Assembly: GCA_024683935.1 (NCBI GenBank)
Contig: JAIKXV010000029.1
Coordinates: 1 to 64,000, forward strand
Direction: 5' to 3'
DNA length: 64,000 bases
Source of the DNA: Lachnospiraceae bacterium
Lineage (GTDB): Bacteria > Bacillota_A > Clostridia > Lachnospirales > Lachnospiraceae
The notes under the pieces were generated by a model that did not search any database, was not told where the DNA came from, and saw nothing but the letters and a program-made list of their open reading frames with translations. How positions within the stretch are numbered: the stretch's first letter is position 1; every line of letters begins with the position of its first letter. Positions 34,262 through 43,231 of the stretch are shown in pieces. A program made the translations under genes and the position numbers.

Positions 34262-34576
34262 TCACAATAATACCTGCAGCTTTTCTACGATAAACACGGC
34301 GATACATCCCCCCGCTGCCACCACCAGAAGGCTCTTTCTCATAAAGGCCAGCACCAGCGCTGTAATAAAGCCCGCTGCCGCAGAGTAATAACCTGCTGTC
34401 GCGGAAAAGATCGCCGGTACAGTCATGGCGGAAAGGGTCACATAGGGAACATAGTATAAAAAGGACTTGATAAAGGGACTCTTTATCTCCTTTCTGATCA
34501 GCGTAAGGGGAAGCGAACGGATCAGAAACGTGACCGCTGCCATCACCAGGATATAGATATAAACCCTGTCAGCCAT
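34262..34576 (-). CDS. azlD: branched-chain amino acid exporter small subunit AzlD
   Basis: The 104-residue hydrophobic protein has about four membrane helices and the family opening VYIYILVMAAVTFLIRSLPLTLI, typical of AzlD. It pairs with AzlC, whose gene it overlaps by 8 nt, to export branched-chain amino acids or analogues. Coupled translation suggests equal production. Confidence 0.9.
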   Translation of the reverse strand: MADRVYIYILVMAAVTFLIRSLPLTLIRKEIKSPFIKSFLYYVPYVTLSAMTVPAIFSATAGYYSAAAGFITALVLAFMRKSLLVVAAGGCIAVFIVEKLQVLL

Positions 34577-35327
34577 GGTCTATACCCCCTTCTTCGGATA
34601 CACCGGCACTGCTTTCGTCCGATGTCGGAAACAGAAGGGCTGCCAGCGCGGAAACAGCCACGGTAATGATAATTATCCTTGTTCCGGAGGAAATCTCCTT
34701 TAATACCGGTGCATAGGTAAATATCGTGGAGCATATCACTGCTAATATTGCCGCTATCGCTATGTTCCTGTCTTCCCTTGCGGGCGGTACCACGATCGCA
34801 ATGAACATTCCGTACAGCGCTACTCCCAGCGCACTGATGAGGCCGGGAGGAAGGATCTCTCCCGAAAAAGCCCCGAGGAAGGTGCCTAAAACCCAGCCGG
34901 TTACCGCAGTGATGATTGCTCCCGCAGAAAAGGCGGGGGACAATATCCCGGGCCTTACTATGCTCACTCCGAATATCTCATCCGTCACCCCGAATGCGAT
35001 CATAAGCCTTTTCCAGGTGGGCAGATCGGGCGCAATCTTCTGCGACAGAGCCGTGCTCATAAGCATATACCTGAGGTTTATGATAAACTGAACCCCGGCC
35101 ATCTCCAAATAGGATCCGGCGGCAGCTATTACGGATATGCCCGCAAACTGACCGGCGCTGGTGACGTTTGTCAGGGAAATAAGGGTGGACTGGAAAACGG
35201 ACAGTCCTGACTGTACCGCCTGTATGCCAAAGGCAAAGGACACTGCGAGATACCCTAAAGCAATGGGTATACCGTCTCTTACGCCCTCCCTGAAATTCTG
35301 TAATGTATCAGAAGGATTTGATCTCAT
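34569..35327 (-). CDS. azlC: branched-chain amino acid exporter large subunit AzlC
   Basis: The protein of about 252 residues has the AzlC signature REGVRDGIPIALGYLAVSFAFGI and several membrane helices, with NLRYMLMSTALSQK and VTDEIFGVS. The start is ambiguous: ATG 35327 and 35339 and a TTG at 35354 all lie inside the greA 3' end. I chose 35327 because it gives the usual N-terminal length. It is co-transcribed with greA and azlD. Confidence 0.88.
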   Translation of the reverse strand: MRSNPSDTLQNFREGVRDGIPIALGYLAVSFAFGIQAVQSGLSVFQSTLISLTNVTSAGQFAGISVIAAAGSYLEMAGVQFIINLRYMLMSTALSQKIAPDLPTWKRLMIAFGVTDEIFGVSIVRPGILSPAFSAGAIITAVTGWVLGTFLGAFSGEILPPGLISALGVALYGMFIAIVVPPAREDRNIAIAAILAVICSTIFTYAPVLKEISSGTRIIIITVAVSALAALLFPTSDESSAGVSEEGGIDHG

Positions 35328-35820
35328 CCTCGGAATCATCCTCGTTTTCGTCAATATTCAATATCTTTACCTTGTAGCTCACACCGTCCTTTACGGAAAC
35401 GGTGCAGACATCCCCTTTTTTATGCCCCAAAAGAGCCTTGCCTATTGGAGACTCGATACTGATAAGATTCTTCAGCGAATTACCCCTTATGCTGGTAACT
35501 ATCTTGTATCTCTCCACGCTCTTATCATCCTCAAACTCCACATCCACGAAGTTATTTAAGCCCACTTCGCCGGATTTTGAGGAATCACTTATGATAATGG
35601 CGGTCTTCAGCATGTTATCGAGATAGCGGATCCTGCTCTCATTCTCATTCTTGGCTTTCTTTGCGGCATAGTACTCGAAATTCTCGCTCAGATCGCCCTG
35701 GGCTCTCGCTTCCTTTACCGCTTCTATGAGCTTCGGCCGCTCTATTATCTTTCTGTCACGTATTTCCTTCTCTATTTTCTTAACGTCGCTCTCGGTAAGC
35801 TCCGCCCTTCCTCTGACCAT
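35308..35820 (-). CDS. greA: GreA/GreB-family transcription elongation factor
   Basis: The 170-residue protein has an N-terminal coiled coil whose tip reads QGDLSENFEYYAAK (Asp43, Glu46), the acidic residues that stimulate RNA polymerase to cleave backtracked RNA. A C-terminal FKBP-like domain with SPIGKALLGHKKGDVCTV follows. Slightly longer than standard GreA (about 158), with an acidic tail DENEDDSEDE. It has its own promoter (-35 at 35921-35926, -10 at 35898-35903) and overlaps azlC. Confidence 0.9.
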   Translation of the reverse strand: MVRGRAELTESDVKKIEKEIRDRKIIERPKLIEAVKEARAQGDLSENFEYYAAKKAKNENESRIRYLDNMLKTAIIISDSSKSGEVGLNNFVDVEFEDDKSVERYKIVTSIRGNSLKNLISIESPIGKALLGHKKGDVCTVSVKDGVSYKVKILNIDENEDDSEDEIKSF

Positions 35821-35897
35821 GACTGCTCCTTATTATGAAATAAAATCCTCTGCTTTGCTCCTGGAATCACACTATATATAGACACAAAGCCTTATTG

Positions 35898-35926
35898 ATT
35901 ATACTGCATATTGATATTACAGTAAA
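35898..35926 (-). promoter_or_regulatory. greA promoter
   Basis: -35 TTTACT (35921-35926), 17 bp, -10 TATAAT (35898-35903) on the minus strand. The leader is about 70 nt. Confidence 0.6.
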
Positions 35927-35954
35927 GAAAAGCCGTCTTTTCAAAGAATATGAC

Positions 35955-36056
35955 AAATGGAAAACAGCCAACCGGGGAAGGCTGGCTGTTTTCGGAGAAG
36001 GTATTTCTTAATCTTATGGGGTATAGTTTATTAGACTATATCATGTATTGGGGGGT
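35955..36056 (-). ncRNA. predicted C-rich small RNA between ftsH and greA
   Basis: On the minus strand a strong promoter (TTGACA at 36085-36090, 16 bp, TATTAT at 36063-36068) is followed about 60 nt later by a perfect intrinsic terminator, with no ORF between. The predicted transcript of about 100 nt begins with ACCCCCC. It then has a 6-bp hairpin TATAGT/ACTATA, another ACCCC, CCTTCTCC, and the terminator. C-rich unpaired runs are typical of Gram-positive sRNAs that bind ribosome sites. It is not a family I recognise. It could instead be a misread ftsH 3' region. Confidence 0.5.
35961..35992 (-). terminator. terminator of the sRNA (also downstream of ftsH)
   Basis: 10-bp perfect stem AAAACAGCCA/TGGCTGTTTT with a 12-nt loop; the stem ends in a T-run on the minus strand. 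Confidence 0.8.
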
Positions 36057-36153
36057 ACGCGAATAATATAGCACCTGCCGCCCCTGTCAACAAGATGCAC
36101 CCTAAACAAACTTTACAAAAAGTCTTCGTATTTTTTGTGAATAATTAACAACT

Positions 36154-37968
36154 TCAAGCCTCAAACAGGGCTTCGAACTCCTCCCTGGTAAGCTTTTCCT
36201 TTACCAAAAGCTCTTCTGCGCATTTAATCAGAACATCCCTGTGAGCGGAAATAAGCTCCTGAGCCTTTTTATAGCAGGCATCAATGATCCTCTTCACTTC
36301 CGCATCTATTTCACCTGCGGTCACTTCAGAATGTGTTCTGGGATGAGCCATATCCCTTCCGATAAATACCTCTTCATCGTCATCATCATAGCTCACAACG
36401 CCGATCTTCTCGCTCATGCCGTACTTGGTCACCATAGCCCTGGCTTCCTTGGTGGCCTGCTTCAGATCCTGGCTGGCTCCCGTGGTGATATCGCCGCAGA
36501 ACATTTCTTCCGCGACCCTGCCGCCCATATCCACAACAATCTCATTGAACATCCGGGTTCTCGTCATAAATTCCTCATCATGCTCGGGCAGGGGCATCGT
36601 ATAACCTGCCGCGCCAAGACCGGTAGGGATGATCGATATCGTATAAATAGGTCCTACTTCGGGAAGCAGATGGAAGAGAAGAGCGTGGCCTGCTTCGTGA
36701 TAGGCAGTGATCTTCTTATCCCTCTCGGTAACTATCCTGCTCTTCTTCTCTTTACCGATCCCCACCTTGATAAAGGACTGCTTGATATCATTATTATTCA
36801 GGTACTTACGGTCTTCCTTCGCTGCCATAATGGCTGCTTCGTTAAGAAGGTTCTCCAGATCCGCTCCGGTAAAGCCGGTGGTCGACTGGGCGATCTGATG
36901 CAGATCCACATCATCCCCCAGGGGCTTTTTCTCCGCATGAACCTTCAGTATTTCTTCCCTGCCGCGGACATCGGGTTTTCCGACTATTACCCGACGGTCA
37001 AATCTGCCGGGACGCATAATGGCGGGATCAAGGATATCTACACGGTTTGTGGCCGCCATTACGATAATGCCTTCATTTTCACCGAATCCGTCCATTTCCA
37101 CCAGCAGCTGGTTCAGGGTCTGCTCCCTCTCGTCATGTCCGCCTCCGAGTCCGGTTCCTCTGCGTCTCGCAACGGCATCTATCTCATCTATAAAGACTAT
37201 ACAGGGTGAATTTTTCTTGGCGTCCTCAAAAAGATCCCTTACTCTGGATGCACCTACGCCTACGAACATTTCAACAAAGTCTGATCCGGATATGGAAAAG
37301 AACGGAACTCCCGCCTCTCCGGACACTGCCTTTGCAAGAAGCGTCTTACCTGTTCCGGGAGGGCCCACCAGGAGTACGCCCTTCGGTATTCTTGCCCCTA
37401 ACTCTATATATTTCCCGGGATTTTTAAGGAAATCCACGATTTCCTCTAAGTCTTCTTTTTCCTCCTGAAGTCCGGCAACATCCTTAAATGAGATCTTCTG
37501 ATCCCCGGCCTGTATCTTTACCGCCCGGGATTTTCCGAAATTCATCATCTTGCTGTTGCCGCCCCCGGCCTGGGCATTCATGAATGACATCAGAATAAAG
37601 AATGCCACCACGGACAGGAGGATGGGGAGCGCAAAGCTGACTATCCAGCTCTCTCTCGCAACATCCAGCGTATGATATGCGGGGAATTTTGTTTTCAGTT
37701 CTTCCTCGGCCTTGCCGGTATCGGAAACGTAAAGATTCTCCACGGTTCCGTCCTTCAGGCTTACTATAAGCGATCCGGTAGGTGTTTCCGAATTCGGCCG
37801 AACATCTACGGCAACCACCGTTTTTGCGTCAAGGTCTTTTAAGAAATCCTGGTGTGTGTAATTGTCGCTTTTCTTATTTCTGCCTGTTACAGACAGGAAA
37901 ACCATTACAATGGCCGCTATTATGAGAAAGTACACCAGGACACTTCTCGCGCCGCTACTTTTATTCAA
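36154..37968 (-). CDS. ftsH: ATP-dependent zinc metalloprotease FtsH
   Basis: The 604-residue membrane protease degrades misfolded and regulatory proteins. Two N-terminal helices (about 9-27 and 108-130) frame an outside domain. Walker A GPPGTGKT (202-209), Walker B IVFIDEID (257-264), the SRH region and the zinc site HEAGH (424-428) are intact. The start is TTG behind GGAGGAG. It closes the divIC-tilS-hpt-ftsH group, the usual order in Bacillota. Confidence 0.97.
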   Translation of the reverse strand: MNKSSGARSVLVYFLIIAAIVMVFLSVTGRNKKSDNYTHQDFLKDLDAKTVVAVDVRPNSETPTGSLIVSLKDGTVENLYVSDTGKAEEELKTKFPAYHTLDVARESWIVSFALPILLSVVAFFILMSFMNAQAGGGNSKMMNFGKSRAVKIQAGDQKISFKDVAGLQEEKEDLEEIVDFLKNPGKYIELGARIPKGVLLVGPPGTGKTLLAKAVSGEAGVPFFSISGSDFVEMFVGVGASRVRDLFEDAKKNSPCIVFIDEIDAVARRRGTGLGGGHDEREQTLNQLLVEMDGFGENEGIIVMAATNRVDILDPAIMRPGRFDRRVIVGKPDVRGREEILKVHAEKKPLGDDVDLHQIAQSTTGFTGADLENLLNEAAIMAAKEDRKYLNNNDIKQSFIKVGIGKEKKSRIVTERDKKITAYHEAGHALLFHLLPEVGPIYTISIIPTGLGAAGYTMPLPEHDEEFMTRTRMFNEIVVDMGGRVAEEMFCGDITTGASQDLKQATKEARAMVTKYGMSEKIGVVSYDDDDEEVFIGRDMAHPRTHSEVTAGEIDAEVKRIIDACYKKAQELISAHRDVLIKCAEELLVKEKLTREEFEALFEA

Positions 37969-37987
37969 TCACTTCTCCTCCGACAGT

Positions 37988-38509
37988 TTATAACTGAACA
38001 ACACCGATATAGGGCAGATTCCTGTACTTCTGGGCATAGTCCAGGCCATATCCGACCACGAATGCATCCGGAATATCAAATCCTAAATAATCTATCTCCA
38101 CTTCCGTAACACGTCTGTCAGGCTTGTTAAGGAGTGAGCAGAGCTTCAGGCTTTCCGGTCCTCTGGATCTCAGGATCTCCAGGAGATAATGCATGCTGCG
38201 TCCGGAATCGATGATATCCTCCACAACTATAACGTTCTTTCCCCTTATGGGGTCGTCAAGATCCTGCACGATCTTTACAACACCGCTTGATTCCGTCTCA
38301 TTTCCGTAGCTGGAAACCTGCATGAAATCAATATAAACCGGAACTGATATCCTCTTTGCAAGCTCACAGGCAAAAAAGCTGGCGCCCTTAAGAATGCAGA
38401 TAATGGTTATCTCCTTACCCGCATAGTCACGGCTAATCTCTTCACCGAGCTCCCTTATCCTCTTGTCTAAACTTGCCTCATCATATAAAACATTAATCTT
38501 ATCAGCCAT
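37988..38509 (-). CDS. hpt: hypoxanthine phosphoribosyltransferase
   Basis: The 173-residue enzyme salvages hypoxanthine and guanine to IMP and GMP. The PRPP-binding loop is VIVVEDIIDSGRSM, with LKGASFFACELAKRI and the C-terminal DFVVGYGLDY-like segment (DAFVVGYGLDYAQKYRNLPYIGV). It overlaps the tilS stop by 8 nt and precedes ftsH by 19 nt, the conserved order. Confidence 0.96.
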   Translation of the reverse strand: MADKINVLYDEASLDKRIRELGEEISRDYAGKEITIICILKGASFFACELAKRISVPVYIDFMQVSSYGNETESSGVVKIVQDLDDPIRGKNVIVVEDIIDSGRSMHYLLEILRSRGPESLKLCSLLNKPDRRVTEVEIDYLGFDIPDAFVVGYGLDYAQKYRNLPYIGVVQL

Positions 38510-39908
38510 TTCCCCTATTCCTTTCTGTTTGGTTGCTTATTGTCACTTTCAGGGCTCTTTGGGTATTCTCCGTGATCTTATAATCATTTCCTATCCGGAG
38601 ACCGGGAACCCATATGACGTTTCCTCCGGAGGCCAGATAATAAATATCGTCCCTCTCCTCCGCAGGTATCTTTTTTTCTATGAAGAGCTCCTTTATTTTT
38701 CTGCTTCCGCCCTGTATGGAAATTCTGTCACCTGCTCTTCTTGTTCTCCACACAGCGGTATCTTTGATTTTATCATAGTCCAGCCATTTAGTATATCCAA
38801 GGACGGGGATATTATCCGGTTTGTCTGTCAGGACTCCCGTTACCCTTCTGCCGTCAGGAAGCATGAGAACCGTCTCACTCCCATCTTCTCCGACGATAAA
38901 GGGAATTTCTTCTTTCGTTTTTTCCGTATCTTCCCCTTTTCCCTTAGAAAGGATCAAATGGTCAAAGCTCTTTCTGGCGGTAACCCCGTAGGGCAGGTTC
39001 AGCTCCTTGCCGCTGCCGCCCAGCATCAGTTCCTGAAGATCCTGTACATGGGCGGATCCTATATCCTTTTCCTTTCCCGCGATGCGGACTATGCACTTCT
39101 TTAATACCAGGCTCCGGATGACCCCGGGGATAGCGGCCGCCCGGCTAATGTCAAGCACCAGTCTGTCCGGCATCCCGGAAATATCCGCTGCTTCCGAAAA
39201 AACCCTGTCCCCTTCGGAATCCATATATTCAAAGGCATCCCGTATTTTTTCCGATGCTTCCGCGATATGTTTTACGGAAGCCGGATTGATCTTTGCAGCT
39301 TCCGGCAGGATATTCAGCCTTATCCTGTTCCTGGACAGGTCTGTATCCCGGTTTGTTTCATCCTCCCGGTAAGCAATGCCGTTTTCCCGGCAGTATTCCT
39401 CTATCCCGCTTCTGGTACAGTATATTAGCGGCCTGATGATATTTCCGCTGACCGGGCGGATCCCGCCAAGACCTTTAAGACCCGTTCCCCTGAAAAGATT
39501 GAAGAGGGTGGTCTCCGCAGAGTCCTCCAAATGATGCGCCACAGCGATCCTGTCAGCCTTTGTTTCATTAAAAATTCGGTATCTTTCTATTCTGCCCGCT
39601 TCTTCTTCGGAAAGTCCTTCCTTCTCGGCAAGTGCCGGAATATCCAGCCGCACCGTCTTACAGGGAATTTGCAGCTTCCTGCACTGCTCTTCCACGAATT
39701 CCATATCTCCGTCAGCGCTTTCGCCCCTGATGCCGTGATGTACGTGCACCGCTTCAAGCTCCATACCCATTCTGTCCCTGAGGGCGGACATCAAAAAAAG
39801 GAGGCACATTGAATCTGCTCCTCCTGATACTCCTATCATTACCCTGTCGCCCTTTTCCGTCATGTGATGCCGCTGCATCACCTCTTGGATCTTTTCAGCA
39901 GTGATCAT
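38502..39908 (-). CDS. tilS: tRNA(Ile)-lysidine synthase
   Basis: The 468-residue enzyme adds lysine to C34 of tRNA-Ile(CAU), which changes its specificity from AUG to AUA. It has the PP-loop SGGADSM (28-34), HHGIRGESADGD and the C-terminal TilS domains (about 360-450, ISIQGGSRKIKELFIEKKIP). It is essential in bacteria. It overlaps divIC by 4 nt and hpt by 8 nt. Confidence 0.96.
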   Translation of the reverse strand: MITAEKIQEVMQRHHMTEKGDRVMIGVSGGADSMCLLFLMSALRDRMGMELEAVHVHHGIRGESADGDMEFVEEQCRKLQIPCKTVRLDIPALAEKEGLSEEEAGRIERYRIFNETKADRIAVAHHLEDSAETTLFNLFRGTGLKGLGGIRPVSGNIIRPLIYCTRSGIEEYCRENGIAYREDETNRDTDLSRNRIRLNILPEAAKINPASVKHIAEASEKIRDAFEYMDSEGDRVFSEAADISGMPDRLVLDISRAAAIPGVIRSLVLKKCIVRIAGKEKDIGSAHVQDLQELMLGGSGKELNLPYGVTARKSFDHLILSKGKGEDTEKTKEEIPFIVGEDGSETVLMLPDGRRVTGVLTDKPDNIPVLGYTKWLDYDKIKDTAVWRTRRAGDRISIQGGSRKIKELFIEKKIPAEERDDIYYLASGGNVIWVPGLRIGNDYKITENTQRALKVTISNQTERNRGNG

Positions 39909-40213
39909 TCCTCATCCGGCTTGAATATTACCTCTCCGTCATGAACCAGGCCCAGCTTGCTCTCCGCTATCTCTTCGGCAAATTTCTTGGTCTTCGTATA
40001 CTTCTCATACTCCTGAAGCTCTGCCGTACGTTTCTTTTCATTTTCTATCTCCCGGGTCAGCTCCTCCTCACGGGAAAGATAGGTATTATACTTATCCTGC
40101 AGGCGCATTCCGTCTATTGAAACAGCTACAAGCAGCATTCCTACAACTATTGCGATGCAGAAACAGCCGAACTTATTCTGTTTTTTCTTTCTGAATGCAG
40201 GTGTTTTAGCCAT
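39905..40213 (-). CDS. divIC: septum formation initiator (FtsB/DivIC family)
   Basis: The 102-residue protein has a basic N-terminus, one membrane helix (about 16-35) and an outside coiled coil (YLSREEELTREIENEKKRTAELQEY), followed by a conserved ESKLGLVHDGEVIF. It acts in the divisome with FtsL/DivIB. Its position before tilS-hpt-ftsH is conserved in Bacillota. Own promoter (40255-40283). Start behind TTGGAG. Confidence 0.88.
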   Translation of the reverse strand: MAKTPAFRKKKQNKFGCFCIAIVVGMLLVAVSIDGMRLQDKYNTYLSREEELTREIENEKKRTAELQEYEKYTKTKKFAEEIAESKLGLVHDGEVIFKPDEE

Positions 40214-40254
40214 TGTTACTCCAAAAATTGTAAACTTTATGTAAACACCCTTTG

Positions 40255-40283
40255 ATAATACATGTTATTTTTGTTTTTGTCAA
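40255..40283 (-). promoter_or_regulatory. divIC-tilS-hpt-ftsH promoter
   Basis: TTGACA (40278-40283), 17 bp, TATTAT (40255-40260), about 40 nt before the divIC start. Confidence 0.75.
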
Positions 40284-40294
40284 TACGGTTGTTA

Positions 40295-40534
40295 TTAAAT
40301 ATATTCAAAAAGCTCTTCGGCTTCTTCTTTCCTGACTACTTCCCTGACGTCCTTTACCCTGACCTTAACCGTGCGGTTTCCGAAGGCTATCTCTATCACA
40401 TCCCCGGCTTTTACCTCGGCTCCTGCCTTTGCGATCTTTTCATTGACCGTTACCCTGCCGGCATCACAGGCTTCGTTTGCTATGGTTCTTCTCTTTATAA
40501 GCCTGGAAACTTTTAAGTATTTGTCTAATCTCAT
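40295..40534 (-). CDS. rqcP: S4-domain RNA-binding protein RqcP
   Basis: The 79-residue protein is almost entirely an S4 domain: MRLDKYLKVSRLIKRRTIANEACDAGRVTVN then GDVIEIAFGNRTVKVRV. It matches RqcP (YabO), which with RqcH adds alanine tails to nascent chains on stalled large ribosomal subunits. I use ATG 40534 (AAAGGAAC upstream); an earlier start would add 16 unrelated residues. The place between hup and divIC is conserved. Confidence 0.93.
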   Translation of the reverse strand: MRLDKYLKVSRLIKRRTIANEACDAGRVTVNEKIAKAGAEVKAGDVIEIAFGNRTVKVRVKDVREVVRKEEAEELFEYI

Positions 40535-40557
40535 GTTTTGTTCCTTTAATAAACATT

Positions 40558-40588
40558 GAAAAAGGACATGCGCAATGCACATGTCCTT
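40558..40588 (-). terminator. hup terminator
   Basis: 9-bp stem AAGGACATG/CATGTCCTT followed by TTTTTC on the minus strand, 20 nt after the hup stop; read-through would supply rqcP. Confidence 0.85.
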
Positions 40589-40608
40589 CCTGGATCAAAT
40601 GCAAAAAA

Positions 40609-40887
40609 TTACTTCTTGTTTACGAGATCCTTAAGAGCCTTACCAGCCTTGAACTTAGGTGCCTTAGATGCAGCGATCTTCATAACAGCGCCGGTCTGGG
40701 GATTTCTTCCCTCTCTTGCAGCTCTCTTAGATACTTCGAAAGTACCGAAACCAACAAGCTGAACCTTGTCGCCCTTCTTAAGCTGAGCGGAAACAACGTC
40801 TGTAAAAGCCTTTACAGCTGCTTCAGCATCCTTCTTTGTCAGACCTGCCTTATCGGCAACAGCAGCAACTAATTCTGTTTTGTTCAT
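40609..40887 (-). CDS. hup: DNA-binding protein HU
   Basis: The 92-residue protein is a standard [30 protein letters not shown], the core [21 protein letters not shown], and [13 protein letters not shown]. It dimerises and bends DNA. Strong expression is expected: consensus promoter (TTGACA-17-TATAAC) and AGGAGGAG ribosome site. Confidence 0.98.
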   Translation of the reverse strand: MNKTELVAAVADKAGLTKKDAEAAVKAFTDVVSAQLKKGDKVQLVGFGTFEVSKRAAREGRNPQTGAVMKIAASKAPKFKAGKALKDLVNKK

Positions 40888-40951
40888 TTTGAACTCCTCC
40901 TATTACGTGAGTATATCGAATTTTGGCGGCCTCCTCAGACCACCAAACATA

Positions 40952-40980
40952 GTTATATACGTTTTGTAATTCTTTGTCAA
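40952..40980 (-). promoter_or_regulatory. hup promoter
   Basis: TTGACA (40975-40980), 17 bp, TATAAC (40952-40957), about 65 nt before the start codon. Confidence 0.8.
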
Positions 40981-40983
40981 GGA

Positions 40984-41040
40984 AAAACCTTGATTTATCG
41001 GGCTATTTTGGCTTTTTTGCGGTGCAATCCGCAAGGTTTT
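40984..41040 (-). terminator. terminator after the rsmI-serpin gene
   Basis: Outer stem AAAACCTTG/CAAGGTTTT (41032-41040 and 40984-40992) with an inner hairpin TTGCGG/CCGCAA (41017-41034); TTTTT follows on the minus strand. It directly abuts the hup -35. Confidence 0.6.
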
Positions 41041-41043
41041 ACA

Positions 41044-43230
41044 TCATTTCTCCCCGGAATATCTCCCGATAAAAAGAATGGTCCCGCTCTCCCTGTCTCT
41101 TATGATAAATACGAAGGGTCTGTCCGCAATAAATTCTTCCTTCGGTTCCTCTTCCATTACTGATGTCAGCTCCATCATGATCTCTGTAACCGCTGCGGCC
41201 CTGCTGCCTTCCTCATCCACCTCAACCACTGCCCTGTGTGCAATATCGGATATCTTTATTTTATTTGCCAAACGGGAAAAGTCCGCTTCATCGGAGAAGG
41301 CTTTTTCCATCCCGAGGGAGATCAGCTTGTCCTTCAGGCCGTCAAGACTCAAATCCATCCTGAACTTCGGGATTGCCAGCATGCCAAGCTCCGTTTCCTC
41401 CGCCCCGTCCAGTGCATCCAGTATGCTGTCCGGTGAAGTTTCCTTAAATATCCCTGACACATCCTTTTTTACTTCATCGGCATACATCAGGATGTCCATT
41501 TCATACGTACTGCCGTTATAGGGAAGCGCCACGGCTTTTATCCCCTCTTCATCGGGAAGATAGCGGAAGGATCTGTCCTCCATGTGCATCATATCCACCG
41601 TGCTGTCCTTTTTAGTACCGTAAAAGTTCTGCTCCCAGGTGTCCTCATGCTTGAATTTCTCCTGCCATTCGCCGTAGAAATACACCGCGTTCAGGATGTC
41701 CGCCACAGTATCCGCAGTTACCATAGGAGAATAATCGGGGATCATTCCCTTTGTTTTATCATTTACCCAGGAAGCAATATCCTTCTTTACGGATTCCGTG
41801 TCATGGAAATCCACCTGCTTAAACTCGCCGTCAAAGTATTCCTTCGCCGGGTCATCAAAATTCTTTTCATGATCGGGACTGAGTGTCAGGGAATCACTGA
41901 TATAAAGACCGTTAGCGCTGTTAAAATATGCGCTGTCCGACTGCTCCCTCGTATTAAACAGCTTTATGCCCGCCCTGAAAGCCGCAGGATCCCCGATCGA
42001 CATCGCTTTATTTATCCCGTCGGCGGTATCTCCTTCAGCGGCAAGACCTGTGAGCGCCACCGCAGATTCTATGCTGAAGGGGGAAAAGAACAGGTCATGT
42101 TCTCCTTCACAGGCGTTATAGAGGTTTTTGCTGAACTCATTAACTGCCTGTTTTACATCCTTCATGTCCCCCTCCCCTGTGTCAGATATTTCCGTCTCTG
42201 TTGAGGGCTCCTCTGCCACCGGTGGTTCTTCTGAAACAGCCTCCCCTGCCGCCTCGTCAGCAGCTGCGGTTTCTTCTGCTGCGGCAGTTTCTTCTGCCGC
42301 CGCGGTTTCCGGCTCTGCGGTGGGAACCGCCCCGCTGCCGCTTCCCGCACTGCAGCCTGTCAGCAGTACCAAAAGCAGGCCCGTGATCACCGTATTGACC
42401 AGAGCATTATAGATATCCCTTTTTGAAACGCCTCTGTCCTTTGCGGCGGCTTTCATGGCTTCTTTCCTGTCCATCCCCTTTTCCTCATACATTTTCACAT
42501 GATCCGAAACCGACATCTTTTCATATCCGGCAGCCTGCTCCTTAAAGATCTGCTCCCGGTCCTTTCCTTCTATGACCAGGACGAATTCGCCCTTTGGTTC
42601 TTCATCCTCATAATATGAGCAGGCCTCTTTCAGAGTGGTGCGTCTTATCTCCTCGTATTTTTTGGTCAGCTCCCGGCAGAGGGATATCTTCCTGTCTCCA
42701 AGCACTTCATACAGCTCGTTCAGGGTTCCCTTCAGATGGTGGGGAGCTTCATAAAGGATCAGCGTCCTTATCTCATTTTCCAGTTCGTCTAAAATAAGCC
42801 GTCTCTTTTTCTTTTCCCTCGGCAGGAATCCCTCAAAACAGAATCTGCCGGTACTTATCCCGGACAGTGTCAGAGCCGTTATGCAGGCGCACGCTCCCGG
42901 GAGTGACGTCACATTGATGTCTGCTTCCGCGCACTTTTTTACCAGCACCTCCCCCGGATCGGAAACCGCAGGAGTCCCCGCATCCGTGACCAGGGCCACG
43001 TCCTTGCCCGAAAGCAGTATCTCCACCAGTTCATCCGCCTTTTCATACTTATTGAACTCATGATAGCTGGTCATGGGCACATGAATGTCAAAGTGGTTCA
43101 GGAGCTTTATGCTGTTCCTCGTGTCCTCTGCGGCAATTAGATCCACCTGCCCCAGAGTTTCCCTGACCCGCTCGGTGATGTCTTTTAAATTTCCTATGGG
43201 TGTTGCACAGAGATATAGTGTTCCGCTCAT
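41044..43230 (-). CDS. rsmI: fusion: 16S rRNA methyltransferase RsmI + membrane anchor + serpin
   Basis: One 728-residue open frame. Residues 1-275 are a complete RsmI (ATPIGNL, TDAGTPAVSDPG 82-92, EAPHHL, the family end SKRDIYNAL), which 2'-O-methylates C1402 of 16S rRNA. Residues 276-293 (ALVNTVITGLLLVLLTGC) look like the core of a lipoprotein signal with Cys293. An Ala/Glu-rich linker and a serpin domain follow; the hinge EEGSRAAAVT (673-682) fits an inhibitory serpin, with predicted P1-P1' Thr689-Ser690. Normally these would be two genes. Internal ATG codons at Met259 or Met262 could give a free lipoprotein. It is the last gene of a long overlapping chain; start 1 nt after trmN6. Confidence 0.88.
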   Translation of the reverse strand: MSGTLYLCATPIGNLKDITERVRETLGQVDLIAAEDTRNSIKLLNHFDIHVPMTSYHEFNKYEKADELVEILLSGKDVALVTDAGTPAVSDPGEVLVKKCAEADINVTSLPGACACITALTLSGISTGRFCFEGFLPREKKKRRLILDELENEIRTLILYEAPHHLKGTLNELYEVLGDRKISLCRELTKKYEEIRRTTLKEACSYYEDEEPKGEFVLVIEGKDREQIFKEQAAGYEKMSVSDHVKMYEEKGMDRKEAMKAAAKDRGVSKRDIYNALVNTVITGLLLVLLTGCSAGSGSGAVPTAEPETAAAEETAAAEETAAADEAAGEAVSEEPPVAEEPSTETEISDTGEGDMKDVKQAVNEFSKNLYNACEGEHDLFFSPFSIESAVALTGLAAEGDTADGINKAMSIGDPAAFRAGIKLFNTREQSDSAYFNSANGLYISDSLTLSPDHEKNFDDPAKEYFDGEFKQVDFHDTESVKKDIASWVNDKTKGMIPDYSPMVTADTVADILNAVYFYGEWQEKFKHEDTWEQNFYGTKKDSTVDMMHMEDRSFRYLPDEEGIKAVALPYNGSTYEMDILMYADEVKKDVSGIFKETSPDSILDALDGAEETELGMLAIPKFRMDLSLDGLKDKLISLGMEKAFSDEADFSRLANKIKISDIAHRAVVEVDEEGSRAAAVTEIMMELTSVMEEEPKEEFIADRPFVFIIRDRESGTILFIGRYSGEK

Positions 43231-43231
43231 T

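Noticed and set aside
42200..42350. Ala/Glu triplet repeats as a CRISPR or satellite
   Set aside because: They are coding low-complexity of the serpin linker, irregular in length.
42340..42420. Sequencing frameshift as explanation of the rsmI-serpin join
   Set aside because: Both parts are in the same frame without indel signs; other frames give stops at once. It cannot be fully excluded without reads.
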